From assembly GCA_946699065.1 (NCBI GenBank), contig CAMPDV010001990.1, positions 1 to 64,000 of the forward strand: 64,000 nt of DNA, in the 5' to 3' direction. The notes under the pieces were generated by a model. That model was not told the DNA's origin. It saw nothing but the letters and a program-made list of their open reading frames with translations, and made no database searches. Numbering within the stretch: the stretch's first letter is position 1; each line of letters begins with the position of its first letter. A program made the translations under genes and the position numbers. This DNA comes from Loxodes magnus (taxonomy: Eukaryota; Ciliophora; Karyorelictea; Loxodida; Loxodidae). Of this stretch, positions 23,993 to 36,914 are shown in pieces.

Positions 23993-24838
23993 TCAATAAG
24001 GCTTATTTAAATTTTGATAAAGTTGAATCATTAAAATATGAAAATATTCAAAAAATTTGAAGGAGAAGTGCTTTTTGGCTGCTAAATGAATTTTATCTAT
24101 CATAAGGAAGTTAAAAATAGAAAATCTAAACTTTCCAAAAAATCAAAAGCGGTATTTATTATAATATTTGCAAGATGATCATGAAAAAATATTATGAAAA
24201 TTTGACTAAAAGCAACTCCATTTAATACAATCAAAATTTTCTGAGATTTAAAGGAGAAATCTCTAATTATGAATCAGTTATAGTGTATATGATAAAACTT
24301 AATTAATAGAAGATTTTCCTTCGATTATATCTGTTTTATTTCTGCTTAAATTTATTAAATGAACCTTAATTTCTTAAAATGAGACTTCAAAGTTTTCAAA
24401 TAATTCAAGGTTGCTTTTTGAATAATCATTTCTGTTTATTCATGATTGAATAAATTTTTTTATATTTAGCTTAATCTATTTTTTCTTATGTAGCTCATGT
24501 GTTTTTTCATGGCCAACTTTATTGAATAATGATGATGATTTTCTTAAACTTCATCTTTTTAAATCATACCACTTTAGAATTAACCCTTCTTCTTTTAATA
24601 TTTTTAAATATAACTTAAGATTAATCTCTTGCTCTCTAATTTTTTCATCATACTAAAGCTATTTACTTGGTTTAGTTTTCTTCTACACAAGTTTCTTCAA
24701 TTTAATGGATATTTACTATCTGCATAATATTATTTCTATCAAGTTGAAGTCTCACTCAAGTGTACTTTAATCTATTTTGCAGTTTACTGTTAAGCAATAT
24801 AAATTTTTCCTTAGTTAGGTTAATTTTTGGTAAATCAT
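23993..24838 (-). CDS. Possible unknown protein
   Basis: One reverse frame ending at TGA 23995-23993 reads as plausible protein (for example QYDEKIREQEINLKLYLKIL, KVGHEKTHELHKKKQIKLNI, NLELFENFEVSFQEIKVHL). The ATG at 24838 is in frame, but protein-like sequence seems to continue upstream to about 25050, partly in other frames, so introns or decay are likely. A neighbouring frame contains ITFLGYFFENYINDLP, which faintly recalls the end of LINE reverse transcriptases; this is too weak to call. Composition-based only. Confidence 0.3.
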
Positions 24839-26286
24839 TTATATAATTCTCGAAGAAATAACCAAGAAAAGTAATGCTAATTTATCAATAATAAGTACAG
24901 GCTATATCTTCCTTATTGTAGTTAAGGATTTATTTTTTACTCCTATGAATTAGAGATTCTGATAAGTTAATTTATGGGTTAGTTCTATATAATGATTATA
25001 GAGTACTTTCTCATTTTATTTTTTTATACTTTAACTAAATTTGAAAGAATTTGTCAAATCTTACAATAAACATCTTTAAAGTATCCTAAATCTGTTTTTA
25101 AACCGCTAAATTTAAAACTAATAGACTAGCTTAAATAAATATAAAAGGATTTATTTATAAGAAAAGGAAACAAACAGCAAGAACCTAGAAAATATAAAAG
25201 CTTTATTATCTAAGTAACTACCAACTTATACAATTTATATACCTTTAGTAGATTATAAAACCCACCTAGCAGTCCAGAGTATAAATATGCTTATTAATAT
25301 CCTTTTATTAGCATATAGGGTATGAAGGTGAGTAAGCTTTAATTAGATTCAAAGTGATAAGTTATCTATATTACTATAGTAAACTAAGTACCCTAGAGAT
25401 TCAATTTTATTTGATAACTAAATTGAACCATGGTATTAAGAATTTCCCGCTTTTAAAAAAGGTTTTATTAATAATTTAAAAATATAACTAAGCAGTATAA
25501 AAATAATAACAATAGAGCATATTAATATAATTATAGTACTAGTAAGTAAAGATAGCTAGCTAAGATAGTAATCTAATAGTATCTATAACTTATAATCATT
25601 TATTTTACTCATGAGGATCTTTATTTGTATATTAGTTAAGGATTAATTAAATAACTTTTAACTTGTATAATACAAATTAAATATAACCATTTATTAAAGA
25701 GTCTTAGCATTCTTAAATATAAGAGGTTTTAATAGCCAAGAATCATTAGAATGATTTAAGCTGAATAATATAATTTGAATTACATCTTCTTTTATATTAT
25801 CTTACTATAATTTAAGTGAATTTAATGCTTATTCATCACTTTTTAATAAAGGATAAAGAGAGATAGTATAAGATAATTACTATAGCGGCTAAGTATTGGA
25901 TAATAGCTTAAGATTGTTAAATATCATACTTATGAAGCTAAAATATTTAGAGCACTTGTGATTTTAAGTCTCCTTGAAATTATAAGCTAACCATAAATTA
26001 AGAGAAATATATTTCTCATTTCATCTTGACAGTAAAAATCCATAATAAAAATCAATTAAAATTAGCTAATTTTTCTTGCATATCTTCTCGTGAATTTTAA
26101 ATCTCCATACAATCTAAGGATTTTAAGTCAATCCTAAGATAATTAAACTAATGATTATTTAATCTTTTAACATTAAATTAATAATTATTAATTACTTAGA
26201 TATAACAAAACCATTCATATGGGGATTTATTATTTTAAATATATTTACTTAAATAACTTAAGAAATAGTTATAAGTCTTAGTTCCT
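24839..26286. other. Intergenic stretch; right end is the duplicated TPR 3' flank
   Basis: No gene that I can support. 26110-26286 repeats the 3' flank of TPR 2 (20290-20460). Confidence 0.4.
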
Positions 26287-28164
26287 TCAATCTAAACTGA
26301 TTACTAAACACGCTGTTGATTCTAAGTCAAGGTCTGATATGTTATATCCCATTTCTTGTAGTTTGAAGCTGTACTTCAACACTTTACTTATTGTTAGTTT
26401 AGTCATAGCGCTTAACTATTTCTGAAGATGTATATTATTAAGTAAGGGGTTTTAATACTAAATTCTATGAAGAGAATAAATGAAGCAACTGCTTTGAGTT
26501 GATATATTTTCTTTTTATTTTACTTTTTCTCCTCCTTAAAATGTAAATTAATCTGGAATTTAAGACAATTTATCAATTTTCTCTTGCTCTTCATCAGGCA
26601 TTTCGAATTAATCTGAACTTAAAGCGTAGATTATTTTGAGAGCATCAATACAGACTAGAATTTCTACATCAGTTTAATACATTTACTGGTTTATATTTTT
26701 TATAAAAAAGTTTTTGCATTTCTTAATTCATCCTTTTTCTTTCCATTTTAATACATCAGAATCTTATGCTGCATTCATTATTTCATTTTTCTTTTTTAAA
26801 GTAACTTCCTCTGCTATCATCTTTAGAATTTCTTATCTAATAATAGGATTTTTTCCCAATCTTAAAATCATTTTTACTGCATTTACTTTAATTGTATTAG
26901 CTTTGTATTGGTTTCAAACACCTTTAGTACCAGAACTTACTAAATTTCCTACCAAAGGTATGTAAGACAACGCTAATGTCAAAGCTTAAACATAGTGATT
27001 CTCTTAATTCAATTGTAATTTTCCAGTTGAGCTTATTATTTCAGCTTCGTGGACTGCAAGGTATAGCTAATTATGCAACGCATCATTATAATTCTTAAGA
27101 TCAACATTATCCTTTATTTCTTTACGAACTTTGAGAGCTAATAATTATATTTGGTCTATATCCACTTTTTAATTTACTTAAGATTACATTTCTTAAATTT
27201 GTCTCTTCAACTGTTAATTCTCATCTTCTAAATACGCTAGTTTCTACAAAATAAATTCTTAATTTGAAATTTGTGAACATTTCTTAACTTAATCTCTTTA
27301 TATTTTCAAATCCTAGATTTGATTGTTAATTTGAAGATAACCTGAAATTTATCTTTGCTACTGAGATTAGATAAAGTTTTCTTTTATTTTTGTAGAAACT
27401 TCTTGTAAGCTCTCAATTTCTTCAGTTAGTTTCCTTTCTTCTTCAATTATATCTTTGCTCACATAAGCTTTATTTTGATTTTTAAAGGAAGCTAGATTGT
27501 ATACACTCTATTCCAACTACTATACTTATTCTATGTTATTTTATATAGCCACATTAAAGCATTCCAATGCCTAATCTTTTTTGTTTTGTTCTATTAATGC
27601 TATTCCTTTATGGGTATGCGCCAAAGCAAAATTAGGGTTCTTTTATATAGCTAAATCATAGCATTTGATAGCTTCTTTAATCCTATTTAAGGCGAAAAGA
27701 ACGATTCCTTTGTTACTCAAGGATAACGGATCTTGAGGACTAAATTCAATTGCCTTGTCATAACACTAAATAGCTTCTTCATTTCTATTAATTGCTCTTA
27801 GAATATTCCCTTTATTTATGTAAAATTTCTTTTCTTTAGGGTTATTCTTTATAGCTATCTCATAACATTACAAGGCTTCATTAAATTTTCCTTAAGTTAT
27901 CAATGTATTTCCTTTATTAAAATAAATAGAAGCTTCGTTAGGAGCATACTACAAAGCTTCATCGTAGCACTTAATAACTTCATTATAATTCTACATCTCT
28001 TTGAGAATGTTTCCCTTACAAAAAAGAGCTTTATAGTTTTGAGGATCATGTTATAAAGCAGTGCTATAACAATTAATAGCCTCTTGGTAGTTCTTGCTTT
28101 GATAGAACTAATTGCCTTATTGATATAGTTCTTAGGAGCGAGCTAGGTTATTAGATTGATCCAT
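26287..28164 (-). CDS. TPR protein 3 (tetratricopeptide repeats, coiled coil, conserved C-terminal domain)
   Basis: 625 residues with ATG at 28164 and TGA stop at 26289-26287. Same plan as TPR 1 and 2: seven TPR units, coiled coil, hydrophobic segment LALSYIPLVGNLVSSGTKG, and C-terminus ending LESTACLVISLD, but a shorter coiled coil and C-terminal linker. Two internal TGA codons: 26916 (aligned with a Gln/TAA codon of TPR 1) and 26730 (aligned with the conserved KGW Trp, TGG in TPR 2, TGA in TPR 1). With TGA read as Trp the gene is intact and without frameshifts. It shares both flanks with its paralogues, so it is a recent duplicate. Confidence 0.85.
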
Positions 28165-29679
28165 ATTTATTATGATATTAATTTAATTTAGCTTAAATAT
28201 AGTAGACCTAAGAGATCCTTTGGTATGATTTAATTTAAATATCTTTTTAAGGAAAACAATTGGGGTTAGTCGTTTAGATAATTAATTTCTATATAAAGGG
28301 TATTATTAATAGGGATGGTATTATCTTAGTTTAATGGTATGAAATATAATTAAGGTAAATCTTATTTTAAATTAGCTTTCTTGCTATATCCAGATAATTA
28401 TGATGATATAGATAACTATTTTTGGAAGACTAGAAAGTAGATTATTTGCTTATTTAATTTTTGAATTATTTTTCTCTGCCATAATTTAAGAATTTTAGGT
28501 TTGAATAAAATAGGAAATTTAAGTATTTGATTTAGATTGGATTATATGATGAAATATCTAAGCTATAATGTAATTAATAGGCAAATTTTCTTAACTCAAA
28601 GCATTTTGTAAGGTATTGATAAATTAAGAGAAGTATAATTAGATTAATCCTTAAGGCTAAATTAATAGGATTAAAGCTGATTTATGAGTATTAAGATTAA
28701 ATGATGTGCTATAATGCCTAATTATGAGACTAATCATTATATTATTTAACTGGTCATTGCAGTTAAGCCACTTTAGATTAGAACTAATTGTAAGCTAAAT
28801 TAGTTTTATTCCTTGTTATAGAAATAATGGTATAGCTTATCTTAAATGAAAAAATACTTATATGATGCTTACCTAGGATATTCCACTATTAAGATTTTTC
28901 CTTATACTTTAAAGTTTTATCCTTATTTATATATTACCAATCTTTAGCAATGCCAGGCTTATTCCTTTAATAAGTATCTCTATATTATTCTTAGCTTTTC
29001 AGTTTATTCTTGATATAGTTTCTTCTACTAACTTTAAATAAAGCAATGAAGATATGATAATAGGAATTTCTTAATTTGATTAATCCTTATACATTAAGCT
29101 AAGTTATCTATAATCTTACCAGCATCATAGAAATAATTAGACAGAAAAGCTCAAAATACTAATCAACTATTTTATGAAGCTTTTAATTAAGTTTCTTCTT
29201 AAAGATATTAATAACTTATTAAGCTAGATAAAACAAACATTACTCGATTATCAACCAAAACTTACTATAAAAACATTTAATTACTCTAAATAGGATACTT
29301 AAAGAAAGAGAAATCAACCATTCCTTTTAAATATGTAGAGTCAATCAAGTAACTCTCATTTATAACTTTCTCCAGTTTCTTAGCGTCTACTAAATATGGC
29401 TAATATATTTAAAAATAGTAGGAATTCTAGAATATTAATGCTTAATAGCTATGTATAATAGAGTTATTCAATTATTCCTAAAATAATAAAATGCTTATAG
29501 TCTTCTACCTTGGGAAATTCTATCTATCTTCTGGTTTAAAAGACAAAAGCTATAATTTAGCATTTTTATTGCTTCTTTCAAAAAGTCTCTTTATAGAAGA
29601 ATTCATCCAAACTACGATCAGTAAACAATACTTTAAGACCTCAAAATTATGCAATAAGAAAATTTTAAACCTTTAAGAC
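28165..29679. other. Intergenic stretch; left part is the TPR upstream duplication
   Basis: 28165-28800 matches 1740-2346 in inverted orientation. The remainder is TAAG/CTTA-rich with no gene that I can support. Confidence 0.45.
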
Positions 29680-30192
29680 AAGTATAAAAGCTGGAAGAAA
29701 AATTGAATACCTGATGATTAATACAAATATACAAAAAACTTAAAATAAGTAGGCAGCGAAAATCAGAATCGATTAATTGGAAACAAAATTCAACCAATAC
29801 AAAGATCTAAATGAAAGTATATTTCTCTAGAAGAAACCGATGAATAATCCGATGGATGTGGGATAACAACCTGCGATAAATATATTTCCTATCGGAAAAT
29901 AATTAGATGCTGATATTGCAAGAGGTCAGGACACAAAGTGCGAAATTGTTTTCAATTTAGACTAAAAGAAAAGAGAATCATAGAAAATTAATGAGAACAT
30001 TTATTCAGACTATAATGCAACTAAGAAGGCAAAATTTACAGGAAAAAAATACTTCAACTAAACAAAGAAGCTCCATATATCTATGCAGTTAATTCAATAA
30101 GAAATGAATGGAAATCGACTTATCGGAAACTATTAGAAAGAACAACCTAAAAATCATCAAAACTTATGAAAGATATGATAAAGCAAATTTGA
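29680..30192 (+). mobile_element. Gag-like zinc-knuckle sequence III
   Basis: One forward frame contains a perfect CCHC zinc knuckle, CWYCKRSGHKVRNC (29908-29949), with the aromatic second residue and the Gly before His that define retroviral-type knuckles; its Trp is a TGA codon. A Lys/Arg-rich tail follows to a TGA at 30190-30192. Upstream sequence in frame is polar (RSKWKYISLEETDEQSDGCG). The start is not clear. It is the best preserved knuckle of the three relatives, but a competing frame also reads well (QLDADIARGQDTKCEIVF). Retroelement Gag relic or host RNA-binding gene cannot be separated; no RT or LTR seen. Confidence 0.4.
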
Positions 30193-33100
30193 AGTTAATG
30201 CTTTTATTCAACATTAAACTTTTAATTCGTGAACCAAATATAGGTGAAATTACTCTAATTAATAATAATTATTATATCAATTTTTTATTATTTTAAACTG
30301 TAAATTTTTACATTTTAATCTTGATCAATCATTTTATAAATTGATTATTAGTACATAGAGAACCATTAGCTTTTCACTTAATTTTAAATTATTTTATATC
30401 TTACAATCAATTTTTTTCTAGTAATATACCTTCAAACTTAGCTTTTTAATTAATCACATATAAACCAGATCGAAATAAATTAAAATTACTTTTTTGCAAG
30501 AAATTAAATATAGCTTCTCCTTCTTAAACTCAATTGAATACCCCATAATATTAAGACTCATCATTAAGTTATTATCTTAAGACAATAAAATATGATCCTT
30601 TAATTTTATGCTAATTAAAAAACTTCAAAATTAATTTTATTTTCTTTATTTTATTTTAAACTAAAAATCAACACATTAAGCATATAAACTTTTAATTAAG
30701 CAAACTTTACTAAATTTATTTATACATTTATCTTAAATTCTTTTAACTTAATCAAGAGCAAAATATGTTTGCTCGCTTTTAGATACTTTCTTAACTATTT
30801 CTATAATAATTTCAAAAAGTAAGTACTTATAGAATTATCTAGATTTAAGCAATTATTTTAATACTTCCTAAATCTTTTTTATCTAAGTTTATTTATAATT
30901 CTTATAGGAAATTGCTTAAATAGGAATTATTTCGCAATTTTTTAATATGTTGACTTTTTTTAACGAAATTTTTCTAAATTTTTTTGTGTTATAATAGGAT
31001 AGACGATTATATCTCAATTCCTTAAATTCAAAATACTTCGTGAGAAAACTAACTTTTTCTCTCTTTTTTAGATATTAAAAAGAAAAACAAATTTTGGAAT
31101 ACTTATTGATTTTGTGATTTCATAATATTAAAAACAAAAAAGGCTTTTCATAAGAAAGTATCCCAAAGGTTCTACATTTTTAGTCGTATTATTATAATTT
31201 AAAAAGCTCGATTTAAAAACTTGCTTATAATGGATGAAAAATGCTTTTTTAAACTTATTTATACTCAATTTGTGAACATGTCGAGCCATATTATTTTCTA
31301 GTATCAGTTAAACGAAATTTCATTACCACCAAAGCTTTTTAATATTTTACAATTTTCAAATTTGTGTAAGTTTATTATATCCATATCTCTAATTAATGCT
31401 AGCTTGATAGGAGAAGAAATTAAGACTCATAACTTCCTTTTTTTCTATATTTTTTGCTTTTAATCCAAGTAAGTTTTTCTAATTATTTTCCAATCTAAAT
31501 TAGAAGATTTAAAAGCATAAAAATGACAAACTTTTATAGATTTTTATGATCTTTATCTTTCTAATTTCATGATAATCCGTTAGATATAAGTTTAAAATTT
31601 CTAAACTCAAGCTAATGAAATGAATGCGCTGATTTAATTTTTAGCAAAGTGTTTACTTTTTTAGTCATAGATTTATTATTTTACTATTACATTAACTTTT
31701 TTTTTTAATGAACCAATTTGCAAAAATAGCATATCATTAAAAATCTTGTTAAAAATGACAGTTTCGACTATCAATTTCTATTAAGTTTAGAAAATAAAAG
31801 AAAAATAGAAATTTTAATTTTTGCATAAAAATGAAAAAAGCATCAAATTATTTTTTATCTAATACTCTATTTATATTTCATTAATACCATATCAATGTAA
31901 TACTTTTTTATTTTTGCTATTTTGATTACATTTTATCATTTTAATTCCTCAAAGTTTATACTTTATTTATTTAAAATAACTTTAAGCTGAGCTTGTCACT
32001 CTATTCCTGTAATATTTTGATTCTATTGAAGTTTTTTTAGATTCTTAAACTTAGGATGTTCAATTCATTAATCGCATTTTATTGATTATGTTCCCTTACT
32101 TGAGAAAAATGATAAGATAGATCAAAAGGTTAATAATTTATAGCAAGTTGAAATGTTTATTTTTTAGGCTTATGCTTAAACTTACTCATTTTTACCTTTT
32201 GCTTATAGTTGTGAAAATCATAAAAATGAAGCATTCAATGATTTGATAGCAAATTCGTTTAAACTAAATAGCCATCTGTTAAGAAGCTCGTTTTTTGTAT
32301 ACTTGCTTAAATTTTATCGCTGTTGTTCAAATAAATCTTAACAAAACACATTCTAATTTGTCATGAATTTCAAATTTAAAAATCTTACTTTATTATTAAT
32401 TGCTTAAAAAAGAGAATAATGGGATATGAAGGTTAAAAATTTAAGATTTATTTTTATACTGTATAAAAATAGTAAAATTGTATCAAATTTTCCCAAAAAA
32501 TAGATTATAATCTTAGTTTATAAAGTAGCCATTACTTCATAAAAATGAGAAAATGCTATTTTATATTGGAAGAAAAAGCAGGTTACTATCTTTCATATTA
32601 TGCGAAAGAAATGCAAATAAATTAAATTAGTTTTAAAATATGATAAAATCTGAAGTAAAATGATAATCAAATTTAGTAATTTGAATAACAAAAGTTAAAG
32701 CAAAATTTCTGAAAACAATTTAAATCTAATTATATTATAGAACAAAATATAAACTAAAACTACTTATATAATTACTATCTTTTTAAATACTAAAATAAAA
32801 TAAAAAAAAAGATAGATATTTAGATTTTAAGATTTAAAAGCTTTCTCTTATAGAATTTTAACTCAAAAATTATAAATAAAACCAAAATACTAAATATTAA
32901 AAATAGCTATTTAATATAAAGGGTTTAATATTTTATAATTTTGAATACAAATCTGATCAATTTTTAGAATAAAAAATAGATTTTTAATTTATGAAAATTT
33001 AATTATTTAGAATTTAAAAAAATAATTTTTTCGATTTTTTCTAAAAAAATAAATTTAAAAAATTGACAATTTTTTATTAAGTAAATTTAGTAAAAAATTG

Positions 33101-33957
33101 AACTATTATAGTAAAAGTATTATAACAAAATACTTATGAGCATAAAAATATAAAAGTAATATTAAGAAATACTAAATTTTTAAAAATATATCCAGATTAA
33201 AAAAATCTAAGCAAAACAATCTAGTGACATATTATAATAAATTTAATAAATAAATAAATATACATTTTTATATATTTTACTTTTTTAATTACTTTAAATC
33301 AAATAAAACTGCTGAAAAAATTATTATACTAATGGTATATTTACAAAAATAATATTTAATACTTTTTTCTATAAAATTTAAATAAAATGTATGTATTTTA
33401 TATAAATTTTAAATCATCTAATTCTCTTTAGATTAGCTATAAAAAAATTTATCAATAAGTTTATTTGTGAAATATTTTCTGATTAATAATGGATATTTCT
33501 GATATTAATTTTTTTAACTTAATTTCCTTTTTTATATAAAAAGCTAAAGTTTTTTGATAAAAATTGCAAGATAAGTATCTAAAATTAGATTAAGAATCTT
33601 AAAATAAATAATTAATATGTCGAGCCTCAAATACTGAATGCTTTATCTTGAAGAGCACTTATTTAAGTTCGTTCAATACTTGGACAAATTTCAATGAACG
33701 TAAAATAATAAATGAGAGGTAATAATAATTGTATAACTAAACTACCTTCTAGTTATCTAAGATTACTAAATGTAAACAAACAAATACTTGTTAAGGAATT
33801 TTTTTAACGAGAAAATGGTTTATTCACTCAATTACGAAAATATTAATAGTGATATGAATCTTCAGATTTCTTATTTTCATGATTCTATTTTTTTGTTGAT
33901 AGTTAGTCATTATAATTTTTGTAGTCAGCTGAAACAACTTATACCTATTAGAAACTT
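30193..33957. other. Long gene-poor region with A/T runs
   Basis: About 3.7 kb of extremely AT-rich DNA full of T and A runs and the recurring word CATAAAAATGA and relatives (near 31520, 32220, 32540). Its word usage differs from the TAAG-rich spacers around the TPR genes and resembles 48068-49282. No protein or RNA that I can support. Confidence 0.4.
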
Positions 33958-34209
33958 TCACACTATTTTAAACTATAAAACTTTTTTATATTAATCAACT
34001 TTAAAAAGATTGCTATTAGTATTAAATCTAAAGAAAGCCTTGATTTTGATTAAAATTATTATCTATTTAATAATAAAAAATAAATTGGTTTACTTGATTA
34101 TTTAACCTCTATCGCTTTCTAATATATTAGCTAATATACTTCTTTTAGAATTATTAATTATTTATTCAGTCATTTTATCACGTTCTTCATCTTAAAAATA
34201 ATAATTCAT
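33958..34209 (-). CDS. Possible small or partial protein, unknown
   Basis: The reverse frame from ATG 34209 to TGA 33960-33958 (83 residues) begins MNYYFQDEERDKMTEQIINN and continues SKRSILANILESDRGQIIK, a balanced acidic/basic mix. The same frame continues upstream with a hydrophobic stretch (ELIFIFWIAVLYINLSLA) that would make a membrane segment, so the true start may lie at about 34500. No family recognised. Confidence 0.3.
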
Positions 34210-36914
34210 TGCTAAACTAAGGTTGATATATAAAACTGCTATCCAAAAAATAAATATAAGCTCTATTCTATAATCTAGATTTATAGTATTTAACTTATAA
34301 ATAAAAGATATTAATGAAGATATTTAAATTAGGAATTAGATTTGTATCCATTCAAAAATTTATGCATCAGCTTTAAGTTCTTTCTGCTTATTTTGATTTA
34401 AAACTAACTTTCTACGATTTATTTTTGGTTAATTATTCTATCATTAATTGAAACTTTAAGCTACTTTTTTAAATTTTTGTTTCAGGAAATTAAATAAATT
34501 AGTTTATTCTAATAAGCCTGAATAAGTATTTAGCTTTTAACTAATACTATTTATAAATTAGGAATTTTGAATACTTAAGAAAAACCAAAAGTATAAAGTC
34601 AAATATTTTTAAGAAGTTACCAGTTAAAAATACTCATATTCATCTATCTTATAACTTCTTCCTATTAATACAATTTGATGCTTTATCTTAATAATCCAAA
34701 ATGATAAATTACAAGTTAAAGGTTTTTAATAAACGAAATAAAAGAAAATAGTGAATTCTATTATTCAATTCAAATTATCTATAATTAAGTATCAACAAAA
34801 AACAGATGCTATATTAAGAGCAGAATAGACTTATTTATATAAAAGATTATGAAGTAAAAGACACACTAAATTAGTAGTTAATGGGAAGCTTATTTCTATC
34901 ATAAAATTATAAATTCTAAATACTGCTTATTTATCCTTTTTAATAGATTAACTAAGTTTTTATATTATAAATAGATAGAAAATTAAAGTAAGTATAATAA
35001 CTAAATAAATGGAAAATTATTAAAAGGGCATTGAAAGGGAATTTTACTAGTCATTTTTTGTTAACAATAGCAATAGTAATAGAAAAATGATACTATAATT
35101 GAATATTATAAGACTAGAGATGGGTTTAAATAGTTTAAAATAAAAGGATTGGATTAACAAATCTAGGAAATATGAAAATATAATTAAAGTGCATTTTTTT
35201 TAATTTTTGTAATAGAAAAAATTCAAATACTACAGCTCTTTTTTAGAGAAATAAATAAAACTAAAAAATAAGAAATATTACTATAATATTAAATTAAAAC
35301 TCTTATAATCAAATATTATTTCACTAGTTAGATATAAGCAAACTATAGAAATGCTCAAAGCAACTAGTTTTATTTAAAACTAATTTCAACTAAGATTAAG
35401 GAAAATAGCAGTCATTTACTTAGTCAAAATAAAAATCTTAATATAATTCTAAATCTCATCATTTTCCTAGCCTTTACTTAATCTAATCTGATCTTCTTAT
35501 AGCAGCAAAAAACTGATTAGTATGCTCCATTTAGAAAATCCAATAAACTCCCAATATTTTATTACTTTTCTATAATATTTTATTATATTTTTGCCTCATA
35601 AATAAATAATCAAATCACAACCAAATCCATTGGTATATTTAAAAATATTACTACTTTGACATTAAATAGCTATGAGCTTGAAAGCTTAAAGGAGTTCATA
35701 GTATAAGATAAATAATTTAAGATACTCTTTTATTAAAATGAAAGCTAAATGTTTAGATATCAAAAACTAGTATAAAGCAAATAACCAAATAACACTAAGT
35801 ATGTATTATGGCTCTAAGAGATAAGTCTTACACTAAATCCTATTACTTATATATATAAGTAGTTATAATGGATATAGAGCTATTATAGTTCATCTAGATT
35901 GCTAAAGATATATAGATTAAATACCTTACATCCTATGTCTTTTAGTTCTATTACATAAATTCCATTAAATTAACAGGGAGAAACTAAACTAAAATAGGAC
36001 AATGGATTAGACTAGCAGATTAATTGCCTTTTAAAGGCGATAAATCCATAATATATCATTAAGAAGCTACTTCAACTAGATTAGTATTAGAGATAGGCCA
36101 TATTTTAAAATAATAACTAGAAATTAATTATCTAGCTAATTTAAAGCTTTAAGGATAAATATCAACTTGTTTATTTATCTATCTAGAGTACTTCTAGTTA
36201 TATTTTTGCTTAGAAGTATATTAAATAAATCTAAGATGAAATTAATGCAAATATTATGATATTAGATCTTAATTGCATTTATCATTTTTCTAAACTAAAT
36301 AATCATTATGTAAGTAGTTTTAAATAAATAGAACCACAAATTTAGAGTTATACTAATATTTATTAACTTATTCATCTCTATCTATATTCATAAATATTAG
36401 TTAACTCTTAATCTTCTTATGAATTATTCTTTCATAAATATTATGATTCAATTAAGTATTAGAAACTAAACTTTATCATTCAATTCTTTATTAAAAGATT
36501 CTCCCCATTTTTGATAAAGCAAACCTTTTTATCTATTTTTTCTTATATTTCCCTTGGAATAGTTAATTGAGTTTAGATTACAGAAATGTAAAAAAGGAAG
36601 AATTTATTCTTAGAATACTAAGGAAATACCTTAAATTTATTTAACTATGTAACTAATAATTCGTTTATTGCTTAAGAGTAGGATTAGCATGTGATATTGC
36701 TAATAAGCTTTAATTTCTAAAAAATAATAGTTATGCTTTGTATAAGCAGTTATCAGAGCTTAGATTCTATATCTATTTTTTAAAGCATTAAGAATGTGAT
36801 ATGTTGATATTTTAACCATAGATCTAGAATATAGATTTTAGATAATAAGATTGCTTAGTTGATCTATGTGTTCTGGCTTAAGAATTATTTAGTGTATTAA
36901 TTTAAAATAGATTT
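34210..36914. other. Intergenic stretch downstream of the kelch gene
   Basis: TAAG/AGCT-rich spacer. Apart from the possible upstream extension of the small gene (to about 34500) I see no gene, RNA or repeat. Confidence 0.35.

Noticed and set aside
24600-25080. LINE reverse transcriptase fragment
   Set aside because: Only a FLGY-like end motif is visible in one frame; no catalytic YxDD or other RT block was found.
26714-26965. Forward standard-code reading frame of 83 codons
   Set aside because: It is the antisense shadow of TPR gene 3.
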